Assembly: GCA_964400125.1 (NCBI GenBank)
Contig: CAYNSR010000005.1
Span: 62,001-126,000, forward strand
From: Micavibrio sp964400125
Lineage (GTDB): Bacteria > Pseudomonadota > Alphaproteobacteria > Micavibrionales > Micavibrionaceae
Length of the DNA: 64,000 nucleotides
Reading direction: 5' to 3'
In this document: positions 7,833-16,718 of the stretch, piece after piece
How positions within the stretch are numbered: position 1 is the first letter of the stretch
Layout: every line of letters begins with the position of its first letter
Notes under the pieces: model-generated
Told to the model about the DNA's origin: nothing
The model's input: only the letters and a program-made list of their open reading frames with translations
Database searches by the model: none
Position numbers and translations under genes: made by a program

Positions 7833-9125
7833 ATGAAGACGGAATGGAAACAGCAAAGCACGCAAGGCGATAATAAAGGCATCTACAAGCCTTTAAAGCC
7901 GCACACCCATGACGCTTGCTGCGACCATGACCACCACCACGCACCCACCCCCACGGGACTAAAGGGCCTGTTCCACCGCGCCGCCGCCTACCGTCCGCAG
8001 ATTATCCTCGGCAGCACCGCTGCCTTGCTGGCCACGTCTGCACTGACCGCCCCGCTGTTGGCGACCACAATCGGTGCGGGCGTAGCGATGACTGCGGCAC
8101 TTTTCCTGTTGCCCCGTGCCTGCGATGTAGCGATTGATTCCGCAACGTCTCTGGGGCAGAAACTGAAAATCTCCGCCGTCGGTCTGGGCCTCGGTATGGC
8201 CACAATGGAATCCACGCCGGAATTTATGGTTGCCGCGCAATCCATTGCCAGCGGTGCGCATGATGTTGGTCTTGGCAATATCGTCGGGTCCAACATCGCG
8301 CATGTTCTGCTTATCCTCGGCACCGTCGCCGCCATTTCAGGCGTCAGGAAGGCCGAAGGAACCGCATGGAAGTTCAATGTCGCCGCGCTCGCAGGGGCCA
8401 GCACCGCCTTTGGTACGCAACTCGCCACGGGGCGGTTGATCCCCGCGATCGGCGCAGGCATGCTGGCGCTGGCGGGTGCGTATCTCTATACCAACTACCG
8501 TTTACACAAACGCGACGCCGCCCAATTGGGTCTGGCTGATGACGGCCACGGACATCATCACCATCATCATGGCGATCATGCGCATGTCGAACGCAGCACG
8601 CTGACAAACGCCCTGCTCGCTGCGGGCGGAATGGGAGCAGTCGTCTACACCGCACATGCCGCCGTCGAACATGCCACCACCATAGCGCAAAACCTCGGTG
8701 CACCACCCGTCATCCTCGGCAGTCTGGCACTGGCCCTCGGCACAGCCGCGCCGGAATTCGCCATCAATGTGAAAGCCGCGCTGAAGGGCAAAACCGATAT
8801 GGCCGTCGGCAACATCATCGGCTGTAGCGTCCTGAACCTGCTGGCCGTGGGCGGATTGCTCGCCGCCACGGGTGCGCCCGTACCCGAGGCGCTGCAACCG
8901 ACCTCGCCGCTGGGTGTGCTCAACCTCACCGCATGGGGCGCGGGCGTGGGCCTTGCCACCACTGCCCTGCTCGCTGGCAAAGGGGGACTGGAACGCTGGC
9001 ATGGTTATGCCGCACTGGCGCTCTATACCGCTTTCGTCTTCGGCTCAGCCACTTTGGGCACCGCACAAAACGAAACACATCACATTCCGGAAAACACGAG
9101 ACCGCCGACCATCAAGCCGGTTTAA
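7833..9125 (+). CDS. CaCA-type cation exchanger with histidine-rich segments
   Basis: 430 residues, about ten membrane spans. The two alpha-repeats of the Ca2+/cation antiporter superfamily are visible: ESTPEFMVAAQ with GLGNIVGSNIAHVLLILG, and GTAAPEFAINVKAAL with AVGNIIGCSVLNLLAVGG. The N-terminus (HTHDACCDHDHHHAP) and the central cytoplasmic loop between the halves (GHGHHHHHHGDHAHVE) are strikingly His-rich, as in Zn2+/Ni2+/Co2+ handling proteins. The transported ion may therefore be a transition metal as well as, or instead of, Ca2+; that is inference. The start at 7833 lies 2 bp after the tdh stop, implying co-transcription; an in-frame upstream ATG at 7800 would overlap tdh. Confidence 0.85.
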   Translation: MKTEWKQQSTQGDNKGIYKPLKPHTHDACCDHDHHHAPTPTGLKGLFHRAAAYRPQIILGSTAALLATSALTAPLLATTIGAGVAMTAALFLLPRACDVAIDSATSLGQKLKISAVGLGLGMATMESTPEFMVAAQSIASGAHDVGLGNIVGSNIAHVLLILGTVAAISGVRKAEGTAWKFNVAALAGASTAFGTQLATGRLIPAIGAGMLALAGAYLYTNYRLHKRDAAQLGLADDGHGHHHHHHGDHAHVERSTLTNALLAAGGMGAVVYTAHAAVEHATTIAQNLGAPPVILGSLALALGTAAPEFAINVKAALKGKTDMAVGNIIGCSVLNLLAVGGLLAATGAPVPEALQPTSPLGVLNLTAWGAGVGLATTALLAGKGGLERWHGYAALALYTAFVFGSATLGTAQNETHHIPENTRPPTIKPV

Positions 9126-9158
9126 ACATTTCCGCATTTGCAGTATGTTTTCTTATGA

Positions 9159-9236
9159 CTGTCATCCCGAGCGCAGCCGAGGGATCTGACCCGCTATCAA
9201 CCTGAAAAGATCCCTCGACTTCGCTCGGGATGACAG
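9159..9236. repeat. REP-type long inverted repeat
   Basis: CTGTCATCCCGAGCG... and ...CGCTCGGGATGACAG form an imperfect 29-bp stem around a 20-base loop in the 125-bp gap between the exchanger and hmgA. The composition matches the extragenic palindromes that many proteobacterial genomes carry in multiple copies. It could act as a mRNA hairpin upstream of hmgA. Confidence 0.75.
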
Positions 9237-9250
9237 AATAGGAAAGAAAA

Positions 9251-10549
9251 ATGCTCCAATATATGTCCGGTTTTGGAAACGAATTCGCCACGGAATCCTT
9301 GCCCGGTGCCTTACCTACAGGCCAAAACAGCCCGCAAAAACCTGCGCACGGTCTGTACTGCGAACAGATCACCGGTACCCCCTTCACCGCGCCACGCGCC
9401 ACCAACCTGCGCACATGGACATACCGCATTCATCCATCCGTCCGACACAAACCGTACGAGCCCTATAAACACCCCGCGCTGCGCGGCTCCCCCTTCACGG
9501 ATATGGATACGCCACCCAACCAGATGCGCTGGGACCCGCAACCTTATCCGTCACAACCCACTGATTTCGTCGATGGCCTTACAACCGTGGCCGGGAACGG
9601 CGACAGTTTCGCGTGGACGGGTCTGGCCGTGCATATCTATGCCGCCACGGCGGGTATGGACAAACGATTTTTCTATTCCGCCGATGGTGAATTCCTGATC
9701 GTGCCGCAGGACGGTGCGCTGAAACTGCGAACGGAACTGGGGGTTCTTGATGTAAAACCCGGTGAAATATGCGTTATCCCGCGCGGCATAAAATTTGCCG
9801 TTGACCTGCCTGATGGCAAGGCGCGCGGCTATGTCTGCGAAAATTATGGGCAGCCGCTGACGCTGCCCGATCTTGGTCCTATCGGTGCAAACGGCCTCGC
9901 CAACCCGCGGGACTTTTTGTATCCCGTGGCGGCTTATGAAGATTCTGAAGGCAGGCACGAAGTCATCGCCAAATTCGGCGGCAAGGTCTGGCATGGCGAA
10001 TACGATCATTCACCGCTTTGCGTCGCCGCATGGCATGGCAATTATGCGCCGTATAAATACGATCTGATGCTATTCAATACGATCAACACGGTCAGTTACG
10101 ATCATCCTGATCCGTCGATCTTCACCGTTTTGACTTCACCCAGCCATCCGGCGGGGACAGCCAATCTCGATTTCGTGATTTTCCCGCCGCGCTGGATGGT
10201 GGCGGAAAACACTTTTCGCCCGCCATGGTTCCACCGCAACATCATGTCTGAATTCATGGGTCTGATTACAGGCATTTACGATGGCAAGGAAGGTGAATCC
10301 GGTGGTACCTTCGCGCCCGGCGGCTATTCCCTGCATAACTGCATGTCCGGCCACGGCCCCGATGCCGCCGTGGTGGAAAAGGCCATGAATGCCGATCTGA
10401 AACCGCAGAAAATCGCCGGGGATTCCCTCGCCTTCATGTTTGAAAGCCGCTACATTTTCCGCCCGACCGGGGCCGCCATGGCACAAGAAACCTTGCAAAA
10501 AGAATACTATAAGGCGTGGCAGACCATTCCGAAACGCTTCGGAAAATAA
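9251..10549 (+). CDS. hmgA: Homogentisate 1,2-dioxygenase
   Basis: A 432-residue cupin-fold Fe(II) dioxygenase that opens the ring of homogentisate to maleylacetoacetate in tyrosine/phenylalanine breakdown. The N-terminus (YMSGFGNEFATE) is diagnostic. The iron ligands are seen as His and Glu in WFHRNIMSEFMGL and the later His in HNCMSGHGPD. Length fits the family (430-445). Other genes of the pathway (hpd, fahA, maiA) are absent from the window, so it stands apart from a catabolic cluster. Confidence 0.97.
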   Translation: MLQYMSGFGNEFATESLPGALPTGQNSPQKPAHGLYCEQITGTPFTAPRATNLRTWTYRIHPSVRHKPYEPYKHPALRGSPFTDMDTPPNQMRWDPQPYPSQPTDFVDGLTTVAGNGDSFAWTGLAVHIYAATAGMDKRFFYSADGEFLIVPQDGALKLRTELGVLDVKPGEICVIPRGIKFAVDLPDGKARGYVCENYGQPLTLPDLGPIGANGLANPRDFLYPVAAYEDSEGRHEVIAKFGGKVWHGEYDHSPLCVAAWHGNYAPYKYDLMLFNTINTVSYDHPDPSIFTVLTSPSHPAGTANLDFVIFPPRWMVAENTFRPPWFHRNIMSEFMGLITGIYDGKEGESGGTFAPGGYSLHNCMSGHGPDAAVVEKAMNADLKPQKIAGDSLAFMFESRYIFRPTGAAMAQETLQKEYYKAWQTIPKRFGK

Positions 10550-10666
10550 CGCCCCGGAAACGTTGCATTTTTAGCGTTTTAATGTTACGGCAAATAAACT
10601 AAAAACAAAAAACGATAAACAGGGAACAGATATGAACAAGGCCAGCTACACGCCAGCCCTCCGGCA

Positions 10667-11172
10667 CATCCCGACATCTACAATCTGCTGCTGCAAGCGA
10701 TGGATCATGGAACGATGACCGACAATAACGGCAAAAAATCGACTTCCGTCACGCCGTCATCATCATGACAACCAATGCCGGGTCTGCCGAGGCAAAATAG
10801 GATTTACATCGCAAGACAGCGCGGAAAGCCGCACGGCGGAATCCATCGCGCGCGTATTCACACCAGAATTCCGCAATTGTCTCGACGCAACCGTGCATTT
10901 TCACTCCTTGAAAAAAACCACGATTGAAAAAATCGCCGGGAAATTCCTCGAACAACTCGCCCTCACATGGACCGCTGACGCGCAAGCACATCTTGCCGCC
11001 TGAGGATTCGACCCGGAAATGGGTGCCCGCCCCATGGAGCGGGCCGTCATGGAAAAAGTTGGAATCCCATTGAGCGATGGAATGATCGACGGAAAACTGC
11101 AAAAAGGCGGTCTGATGGCGGTTGATTTCAACGCTGCCGCCCTTGTATTCCGGACAGAAAGCCGTAAAATAG
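10667..11172 (+). pseudogene. clpA: Decayed 3' remnant of clpA (ATP-dependent Clp protease ATPase subunit)
   Basis: Translation in shifting frames recovers the ClpA C-terminal AAA+ module: HPDIYNLLLQAMDHGTMTDN, then after a frameshift near 10740 IDFRHAVIIMTTNAG, a TAG, IGFTSQDSAES, FTPEFRNCLDATVHFHSLKK, a TGA, and GFDPEMGARPMERAVMEKVG. These match sensor-1 (TTNAG) and sensor-2 (GARP) regions of ClpA. At least one frameshift and two in-frame stops, loss of the whole N-terminal two-thirds and the R-to-C change in the conserved EFRNRLD show it is dead. No clpS lies nearby. It fills most of the 663-bp gap after hmgA. Confidence 0.85.
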
Positions 11173-11212
11173 GGAGGACTATCCCCCGGATACCTGTCCA
11201 TAACCCGCCTTT

Positions 11213-11758
11213 ATGCCCATGACCGAACCGGAAGAAAAACCGCCCTACAAACCGAACGGAAAACAACTCCTTTGTTCCGCCGGACGTCCTGTGTTTGAAC
11301 AGGGCGCACCCGCACATCAGGTCTTTTATATCGAAGAAGGCCGTGTCGAGGTGACGGTACAGGAAGGCCCGCATACCATTCGCCTTGCGGAGCTGGGGCC
11401 GGGCGAAATTTTCGGTGAAATGAGCGTCCTGAGCGACGAGCTTCGCAGCGCCACCGTCACCGCACTCGAAGCCACGACGATTACGGTGATTACCCGCAAG
11501 GATCTGGAGGAACGTATTGCCGCGCTGGATGATGAGTTCGTCAAATCCCTCATTACTTCACTGGTGCGCCGCCTGCGTGATGCCAATAAAAGTCAGATAC
11601 GCTATTTCAGCGACCTTGCCGCCTTTCAGGACCGCATGTCCGGACTGATGCAAAAGGCACATAACGGCGTCAATCAGGAAAAACGCTCCGCCTTCGCCGC
11701 CGAGGTCAAACCCCTGCTCGACCAGATTGAAACTCTGCTGGACAAGTACCGACAATAG
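11213..11758 (+). CDS. Cyclic nucleotide-binding domain protein
   Basis: 181 residues. Residues about 25-115 form a CRP-type cNMP-binding beta-roll with the phosphate-binding cassette region LGPGEIFGEMSVLSDELRSA. The usual R-[ST]-A ending is present. There is no DNA-binding helix-turn-helix: the C-terminal 65 residues are helical (SLITSLVRRLRDANKSQ, then a coiled segment). It therefore probably senses a nucleotide and acts through protein contacts. A paralogue of the same design is at 30490-31017. Translation may start at 11213 or at the ATG at 11219. The stop codon touches the inverted repeat at 11758. Confidence 0.85.
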   Translation: MPMTEPEEKPPYKPNGKQLLCSAGRPVFEQGAPAHQVFYIEEGRVEVTVQEGPHTIRLAELGPGEIFGEMSVLSDELRSATVTALEATTITVITRKDLEERIAALDDEFVKSLITSLVRRLRDANKSQIRYFSDLAAFQDRMSGLMQKAHNGVNQEKRSAFAAEVKPLLDQIETLLDKYRQ

Positions 11759-11884
11759 TCGCCAATTTAGGTTATAATTTAGGTTACAGTATACTTAATT
11801 ATAATCGCGCCAAGTATACAGCTTGGCCGCAGGGGGAATATAATTAAGTATACTGTAACCTAAATTATAACCTAAATTGGCGAC
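11758..11884. repeat. 46-bp-arm inverted repeat element, copy 1
   Basis: Two perfectly complementary 46-bp arms (11758-11803 and 11839-11884) flank a 35-bp centre that itself contains GCCAAG/CTTGGC. The arm includes GGTTACAGTATACTTAATTA, also present in the element at 23932-24040, whose centre is also 35 bp but unrelated in sequence. Both copies lie exactly between converging genes, so one function could be bidirectional transcription termination; mobility as a small IR element is the alternative. Confidence 0.85.
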
Positions 11885-11886
11885 AA

Positions 11887-12192
11887 CTATCGCCGCTGGC
11901 ACGAAATCGGCGTGCTGCCGGGTCTTTCGGAAAAATGGGCGTCCTTGCCCATCGACCAGAATAACTGCCCGTCATCCGATTCATACCTTGTCCCGGATGA
12001 GGATTGAACGCGATGCAGGGTAAAAACCTTCCCCTCCATATTGATCTTGACCGTCTTGCCGCCGCTAAAAGTGACATCAAGCCATAAATTTCCGGGGCAA
12101 CTGTAGCGGGATTTCGACGAGGCAACATGCCCGTCATCGCAGGCCCCCACACAGACCAAAACCAGAATGAGCAAAAACGCCCTGAACGTCAT
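11887..12192 (-). CDS. MliC-like lipoprotein (C-type lysozyme inhibitor family)
   Basis: 101 residues. The N-terminus is a lipoprotein signal (FLLILVLVCVGAC, lipobox VGAC with Cys18). The mature part resembles the MliC/PliC fold: YSCPGNLWLDVTFSGGKTV, then SSGTRYESDDGQLFWSMGKD, where the S-G-x-R-Y and FW.MG features are characteristic. Members sit in the outer membrane and inhibit C-type lysozymes. Its stop codon abuts the inverted repeat on its left. The 17-bp gap to the gcvPB start region means it lies just downstream of the gcv operon in the same direction, reading in the order gcvPB stop 12210, this gene start 12192. Confidence 0.75.
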   Translation of the reverse strand: MTFRAFLLILVLVCVGACDDGHVASSKSRYSCPGNLWLDVTFSGGKTVKINMEGKVFTLHRVQSSSGTRYESDDGQLFWSMGKDAHFSERPGSTPISCQRR

Positions 12193-12209
12193 GATACACC
12201 GATCCCCGT

Positions 12210-13733
12210 TTATTTTTCTTTCCAGCGCAATGTCGGCTCCCGCGCTGCCTTGACTTCATCCAGCCTGTTCCGGGGCGTCGAAACTGGATTTTGATGCAAG
12301 GCATCGCCATGACCAGCCTTCGCCTCTTCCGCGATCCAGCGCATCACCGCGATAAAGCGGTCGATACTGTCCTTGCTTTCGGTTTCCGTCGGTTCGATCA
12401 GCATCGCGCCCGCAACCACCAGCGGGAAATACACCGTCATCGGGTGGAACCCGTGTTCGATCAGGGTTTTGGCAATATCCAGTGTCGTCACACCGAATTC
12501 CTTCTGCGCCTTTTCGGTCAGCAGGCATTCATGCATGCAGGGGCCTTCGAACGGGACATGATAGACATCTTTCAGCCTGTGCATGATGTAGTTGGCATTC
12601 AGCACGGCATCTTCCGATATCTGTTTCAACCCGTCTGCTCCATGCGACATGATGTAGGACAGCGCCCGCACATGCATGCCGAACTGGCCGTGATTGCCCT
12701 TGAGGCGGCCCAGCGCAGACGGGCGTTCTTCCTCCGTCTCCAGATGCAGGCCGTCATGGTCGCGCACGACGGTCGGCACCGGCATATATTGCGCCAGATC
12801 CTTTGTGACGCAAATCGGCCCCGAACCCGGCCCGCCGCCGCCATGCGGGGTAGAAAATGTTTTGTGCAAATTGATATGCATGACATCGACGCCAAAATCC
12901 GCCGGGCGGATAGACCCAACCAGCGCATTGAAATTCGCCCCGTCGCAGTAAAAATATCCACCCGCCTTGTGCAACAGATCGACAATCGGCAAAATCTCAC
13001 GTTCGAACAGGCCGCAAGTGTTGGGGTTTGTTACCATCATCCCGGCGACGTCATTCCCGTCGCCCAGAGCTTCCCTGAAGGCCTCAAGCGTCATGCGCCC
13101 GGTTTCCTTGGTTGGAATCACGCGCAAGGTATACCCGCACATTGCCGCCGTTGCCGGATTCGTGCCATGGGAGGAATCCGGCGTCAGGATCACCGTTTTG
13201 TGGGCATTTCCCTTTAATTCATGAGCGCGGCGAATGGTCATCAGCCCCGCCAGTTCGCCATGCGCACCCGCCGCCGGAGACAGGCAGACCCCGGGCAGGC
13301 CCGTCAGTTCGGCCAGAATATTTTGCAATTCATACATCACGCGCAAGGCACCCTGCGCCGTCGATTGGGGTTGCAACGGGTGGACATGGGCAAAACCCGG
13401 ATAACGCGCGACCTTTTCATTCAAACGCGGGTTATGCTTCATCGTGCACGACCCGAGCGGGAAAAAGCCGCTGTCGATTGAATAATTCCATGTCGAAAGA
13501 CGGACAAAATGCCGAACCACTTGCGGCTCCGACACCTGCGGCAGGCCGATAGTGCCGCGCTCCGGCAACCCGGTGCGCGATTTAAAATCCTTTACCTCCG
13601 GCAGGTCTACACCCGGATAATCGGCATGTTCCTTTTCCCAGAGGAGATTTTCCTCATAATGCAGGCCGCGTGTTCCGCCGTTCAACGCCATATTGTCCAT
13701 CATCTTGCCTACGATCTTTAATTCCGCACTCAT
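12210..13733 (-). CDS. gcvPB: Glycine dehydrogenase (decarboxylating) subunit 2
   Basis: 507 residues, the PLP-binding half of the split P-protein of the glycine cleavage system. It decarboxylates glycine and passes the aminomethyl group to GcvH. The PLP lysine lies in HINLHKTFSTPHGGGGPGSG. The N-terminal motif FKSRTGLPERGTIGLPQVSE and the PLGSCTMKHNPRLNE segment are typical. It overlaps the gcvPA stop by 4 bp (start at 13733, gcvPA ends at 13730), indicating translational coupling of the two subunits. Confidence 0.96.
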   Translation of the reverse strand: MSAELKIVGKMMDNMALNGGTRGLHYEENLLWEKEHADYPGVDLPEVKDFKSRTGLPERGTIGLPQVSEPQVVRHFVRLSTWNYSIDSGFFPLGSCTMKHNPRLNEKVARYPGFAHVHPLQPQSTAQGALRVMYELQNILAELTGLPGVCLSPAAGAHGELAGLMTIRRAHELKGNAHKTVILTPDSSHGTNPATAAMCGYTLRVIPTKETGRMTLEAFREALGDGNDVAGMMVTNPNTCGLFEREILPIVDLLHKAGGYFYCDGANFNALVGSIRPADFGVDVMHINLHKTFSTPHGGGGPGSGPICVTKDLAQYMPVPTVVRDHDGLHLETEEERPSALGRLKGNHGQFGMHVRALSYIMSHGADGLKQISEDAVLNANYIMHRLKDVYHVPFEGPCMHECLLTEKAQKEFGVTTLDIAKTLIEHGFHPMTVYFPLVVAGAMLIEPTETESKDSIDRFIAVMRWIAEEAKAGHGDALHQNPVSTPRNRLDEVKAAREPTLRWKEK

Positions 13734-15097
13734 ACCATTGCCTCACGCATCGTCGAGACCAGCGATTCAATATCATCATCCGTGGTCATTTCCGTTGCCG
13801 CGACCAGCAGGCGTTTACCGCCGAGCGGATAACCGGCAATAATGCCCTCTTCCGACAATGTTTCGACCAGAGCTTGCGCATCGACAGGCAGGGAAACGAC
13901 AAATTCATTGAAGAAGCTGGTATTTTCTATACTGACGCCCTTCACCTTCGCCAGCGCATCCGCCAGCGCGCAAGCGCGTTCATGGTTAATTTTGGCCAAT
14001 CCCCTGAAACCATCTTCGCCCAGAAGCGCCATGTGTACGGTGAAGGCCAGCGCACAAAGCCCCTGATTGGTGCAGATATTCGATGTCGCCTTTTCCCGGC
14101 GAATATGCTGCTCCCGCGTGCTGAGGGTGAGGGTGAATCCGCGCCGCCCCTTCGCATCCACCGTCTGCCCAACCAGACGCCCCGGCATCTGCCGGACAAA
14201 TTTTTCACGGCAGGCAAAAAAGCCGAGATGCGGCCCGCCATAAGACATCGGCAGACCAACAGATTGCGCCTCGCCGCAAACAATATCCGCCAGCGCAGGC
14301 GCAGGCAGCAGGCCGAGCGAGACGATTTCATTGATAACAACGATCATCATCGCACCGGAAGCATCACATTTTTTTCGCCATTCTTCATAGGCATGGGGCG
14401 TGCCGAAAAAATCCGGTGATTGGATAACAACACAGGCGGTTTTATCATCGACAGTGCCCTCACCCAACCTCTCCCTGAAGGGAGAGGAGTCGTTCCCGTC
14501 ACCCCCTCTCCCTTCAGGGAGATGGCCGGGGTGAGGGCATGACTCATCGACAATCTCCACACCCGGATGACTCCGCATATAGGCGTCCATTACCTCGCGG
14601 TAATGCGGGTGGAGGGCATTGGCGATCACCACCTTGCTGCGTTCCGTCACGCGCATGGCCATCAACACGGCCTCAACGCAGGATGTCGCCCCGTCATACA
14701 TCGACGCGTTCGCCACGTCCTGTCCGGTCAGTTGCGCGATGAATGTCTGGAATTCATAAATGGCCGTCAATGTCCCTTGCGCGATTTCCGGCTGGTACGG
14801 GGTGTAGGCGGTTAAAAATTCGGAACGCTGAATGATATGATCGACGCTGGCGGGGATGTGATGATGATATGTCCCGGCACCCAGAAAAAACGGACCATCC
14901 CCCGCCGCATGATTTTCATTGGCGTAGGCGGTCATGGTCCGCTCTACCTCCAGCTCCCCCATATGCAGCGGAATTTTGGCCAGACCCTTGATAAAGGCCT
15001 GCTCCGGCACATCGCGGTAAAGATCGCGGACGGACTGGACACCGATAGTCTCCAGCATCGTTTCACGGGCTTTTCGGGTTTGGGGCAGATAGCGCAT
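13730..15097 (-). CDS. gcvPA: Glycine dehydrogenase (decarboxylating) subunit 1, with inserted palindromic peptide
   Basis: 455 residues, the partner subunit of GcvPB; together they form the P-protein. The family start MRYLPQTRKARETML and the block SYGGPHLGFFACREKFVRQMPGRLVG are clear. Residues about 187-215 (PHPGHLPEGRGGDGNDSSPF and following) have no counterpart in the family and are encoded by an 85-bp inverted-repeat element. The reading frame stays open through it, so the protein is probably functional with a surface loop lengthened between the substrate-domain strands. It starts 30 bp after the gcvH stop. Confidence 0.94.
   Translation of the reverse strand: MRYLPQTRKARETMLETIGVQSVRDLYRDVPEQAFIKGLAKIPLHMGELEVERTMTAYANENHAAGDGPFFLGAGTYHHHIPASVDHIIQRSEFLTAYTPYQPEIAQGTLTAIYEFQTFIAQLTGQDVANASMYDGATSCVEAVLMAMRVTERSKVVIANALHPHYREVMDAYMRSHPGVEIVDESCPHPGHLPEGRGGDGNDSSPFRERLGEGTVDDKTACVVIQSPDFFGTPHAYEEWRKKCDASGAMMIVVINEIVSLGLLPAPALADIVCGEAQSVGLPMSYGGPHLGFFACREKFVRQMPGRLVGQTVDAKGRRGFTLTLSTREQHIRREKATSNICTNQGLCALAFTVHMALLGEDGFRGLAKINHERACALADALAKVKGVSIENTSFFNEFVVSLPVDAQALVETLSEEGIIAGYPLGGKRLLVAATEMTTDDDIESLVSTMREAMV
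14455..14539. repeat. Palindromic element inserted in gcvPA
   Basis: Ends TGCCCTCACCC and GGGTGAGGGCA are inverted copies. Internal blocks CTCTCCCTGAAGGGAGAG and its near-copy CTCTCCCTTCAGGGAGA add nested hairpins. The GC-rich CCCTCACCC/CTCTCCC composition is that of REP-like elements common in intergenic DNA, yet here it is translated in frame. It resembles in principle the Rickettsia palindromic elements that insert in genes. Confidence 0.8.
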
Positions 15098-15127
15098 ATT
15101 ATTGCCTTCCTCGTTATTCCGGGATTT

Positions 15128-15505
15128 TTATTCAACCGTCTTTAAAAAAGCATCATACGCGGCCTTGTCCATCAGCCCCGCCGCTTCTGAGGAATCGGTG
15201 ATTTTGATTTTGGCGATCCAGCCTTCCTCAATCGATTTTTTCATCAGTTCCGGATCGTCGGACAGATTGTCATTGATGGCGACAACTTCGCCCGACACAG
15301 GGGAATAAACTTCCGCTGCGGTCTTGACCGATTCCACCACGGCGAAATGTTCGCCTTTTTTCACCTGCTTGCCGATTTTCGGCAATTCGACAAAAACCAG
15401 ATCGCCCAGCGCATTTTGGGCATAATCGGTAATGCCGATCACGGCGACATCGCCGCCTTCCATTTTCATCCATTCGTGGTCTTTGGTGTATTTCAGATCG
15501 TTCAT
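15128..15505 (-). CDS. gcvH: Glycine cleavage system H protein
   Basis: 125 residues, the lipoylated carrier of the glycine cleavage system. The lipoyl-lysine motif is ESVKTAAEVYSPVSGEV. Typical N-terminus YTKDHEWMKMEG. It lies 11 bp after gcvT stop and before gcvPA in the operon order gcvT-gcvH-gcvPA-gcvPB. Confidence 0.97.
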   Translation of the reverse strand: MNDLKYTKDHEWMKMEGGDVAVIGITDYAQNALGDLVFVELPKIGKQVKKGEHFAVVESVKTAAEVYSPVSGEVVAINDNLSDDPELMKKSIEEGWIAKIKITDSSEAAGLMDKAAYDAFLKTVE

Positions 15506-15516
15506 GGCATCCCCCT

Positions 15517-16608
15517 TCAGGCTGCTTTCTTTTTCATCGATTTCGTCCGCGCCGGAACAAACGGGAGAGGCACGATTTCCGCCTCGATATTGTTCCCGCG
15601 CACATTCACAAACAGCTTCGTCCCCGCCACGGCCATGGTTGCAGGAACATAACCCATGCCAATCGCCTGTTTTAGCGTCGGCGAAAAACCGCCGCTGGTC
15701 AGCGTGCCTATTTTCCGGTCGCCTTCATCGCGGAGTTCCGCGTTTTCCCGTGCTATTCCCTTGCCGGTCAGGCGGATACCGACACGTTTTATGGCCGTCC
15801 CCTGCTCCAGATGCGCGCGCACCTGCGCGGCGCCGATGTAATCGGTGTGCGTTTTTGCAATGACCCAGTTCAGGCCAGCTTCAACGGGGGAAATGTCTTC
15901 ACCCAATTCATGCCCGTAGAGGGGATACCCCATCTCCAGACGCAAGGAATCCCGGGCCGCCAGACCGACCGGCTTCACCGATGCGTGGGACATGAACCTG
16001 TCCCACAGCGCGACGGCCTGATCGACCGGGACGCTGATTTCGAATCCGTCCTCGCCGGTATACCCGAGGCGCGACACATAAAAATCGCCGTGTTTTTCCA
16101 TGGTCATATACGGCATGGCCGACAGGTCGAGCGACAGGATATCGCGCATCACGCGCTCCGCCTCCGGCCCCTGTAGCGCCAGCAACGCGCGATCATCATG
16201 CACGGTCAATGTTACATCGGACGGGAGGTTTTTTTGAATCCACGCAATATCGACATCCTTGCGCCCGGCATTGATGACCGAAAAATACGCCTTCTCGCCA
16301 CAGCGCGTGATAATCAGGTCATCGATCACCCCGCCCCGGTCGTTGGTCATGACCGTGTATTTTGCAGTCCCGATATCGAGTTTTGAAAAGGCGGAAGGCG
16401 TAATGGTCTCGACAAATCGCTGCGCCCCGTCCCCCGCCAGCGTGATCTGCCCCATATGCGACACATCGAACAGTCCGGCATGCGCACGGGTCCATTCATG
16501 TTCCTTCATCACGCCTTCCGCGTAATAAAGGGGCATGTCATACCCGGCAAATTCGCCCATCCGGGCGGTCAGGGCGATATGTGCGGCGTGCAGAGCGGTG
16601 TGTTTCAT
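15517..16608 (-). CDS. gcvT: Glycine cleavage system aminomethyltransferase (T protein)
   Basis: 363 residues. It transfers the methylene group from aminomethyl-GcvH to tetrahydrofolate, releasing ammonia. Family features are GEFAGYDMPLYY, FDVSHMGQITLAG, and the folate-binding ARDSLRLEMGYPLYGHEL. First gene of the operon. I looked in the 110 bp upstream for a glycine riboswitch and saw none. A TATAAT on the minus strand at 16670-16675 could be the -10 box, but the -35 is weak. Confidence 0.96.
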   Translation of the reverse strand: MKHTALHAAHIALTARMGEFAGYDMPLYYAEGVMKEHEWTRAHAGLFDVSHMGQITLAGDGAQRFVETITPSAFSKLDIGTAKYTVMTNDRGGVIDDLIITRCGEKAYFSVINAGRKDVDIAWIQKNLPSDVTLTVHDDRALLALQGPEAERVMRDILSLDLSAMPYMTMEKHGDFYVSRLGYTGEDGFEISVPVDQAVALWDRFMSHASVKPVGLAARDSLRLEMGYPLYGHELGEDISPVEAGLNWVIAKTHTDYIGAAQVRAHLEQGTAIKRVGIRLTGKGIARENAELRDEGDRKIGTLTSGGFSPTLKQAIGMGYVPATMAVAGTKLFVNVRGNNIEAEIVPLPFVPARTKSMKKKAA

Positions 16609-16718
16609 GATGGAACAACCCTAGCAATTTCAAGACTGCGGGCAAATAGCGATCTGTCGCGGCCCCCCGATTATACACGCATCAGGACCGCGCTTTTACA
16701 TTTACCATATTTTTAAAA

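Noticed and set aside
6802..9125. Complete threonine-to-glycine operon
   Set aside because: kbl (2-amino-3-ketobutyrate CoA ligase) is not next to tdh or elsewhere in the window.
16609..16718. Possible glycine riboswitch upstream of gcvT
   Set aside because: The 110 bp lack the conserved glycine aptamer segments; only a TATAAT-like box is seen.
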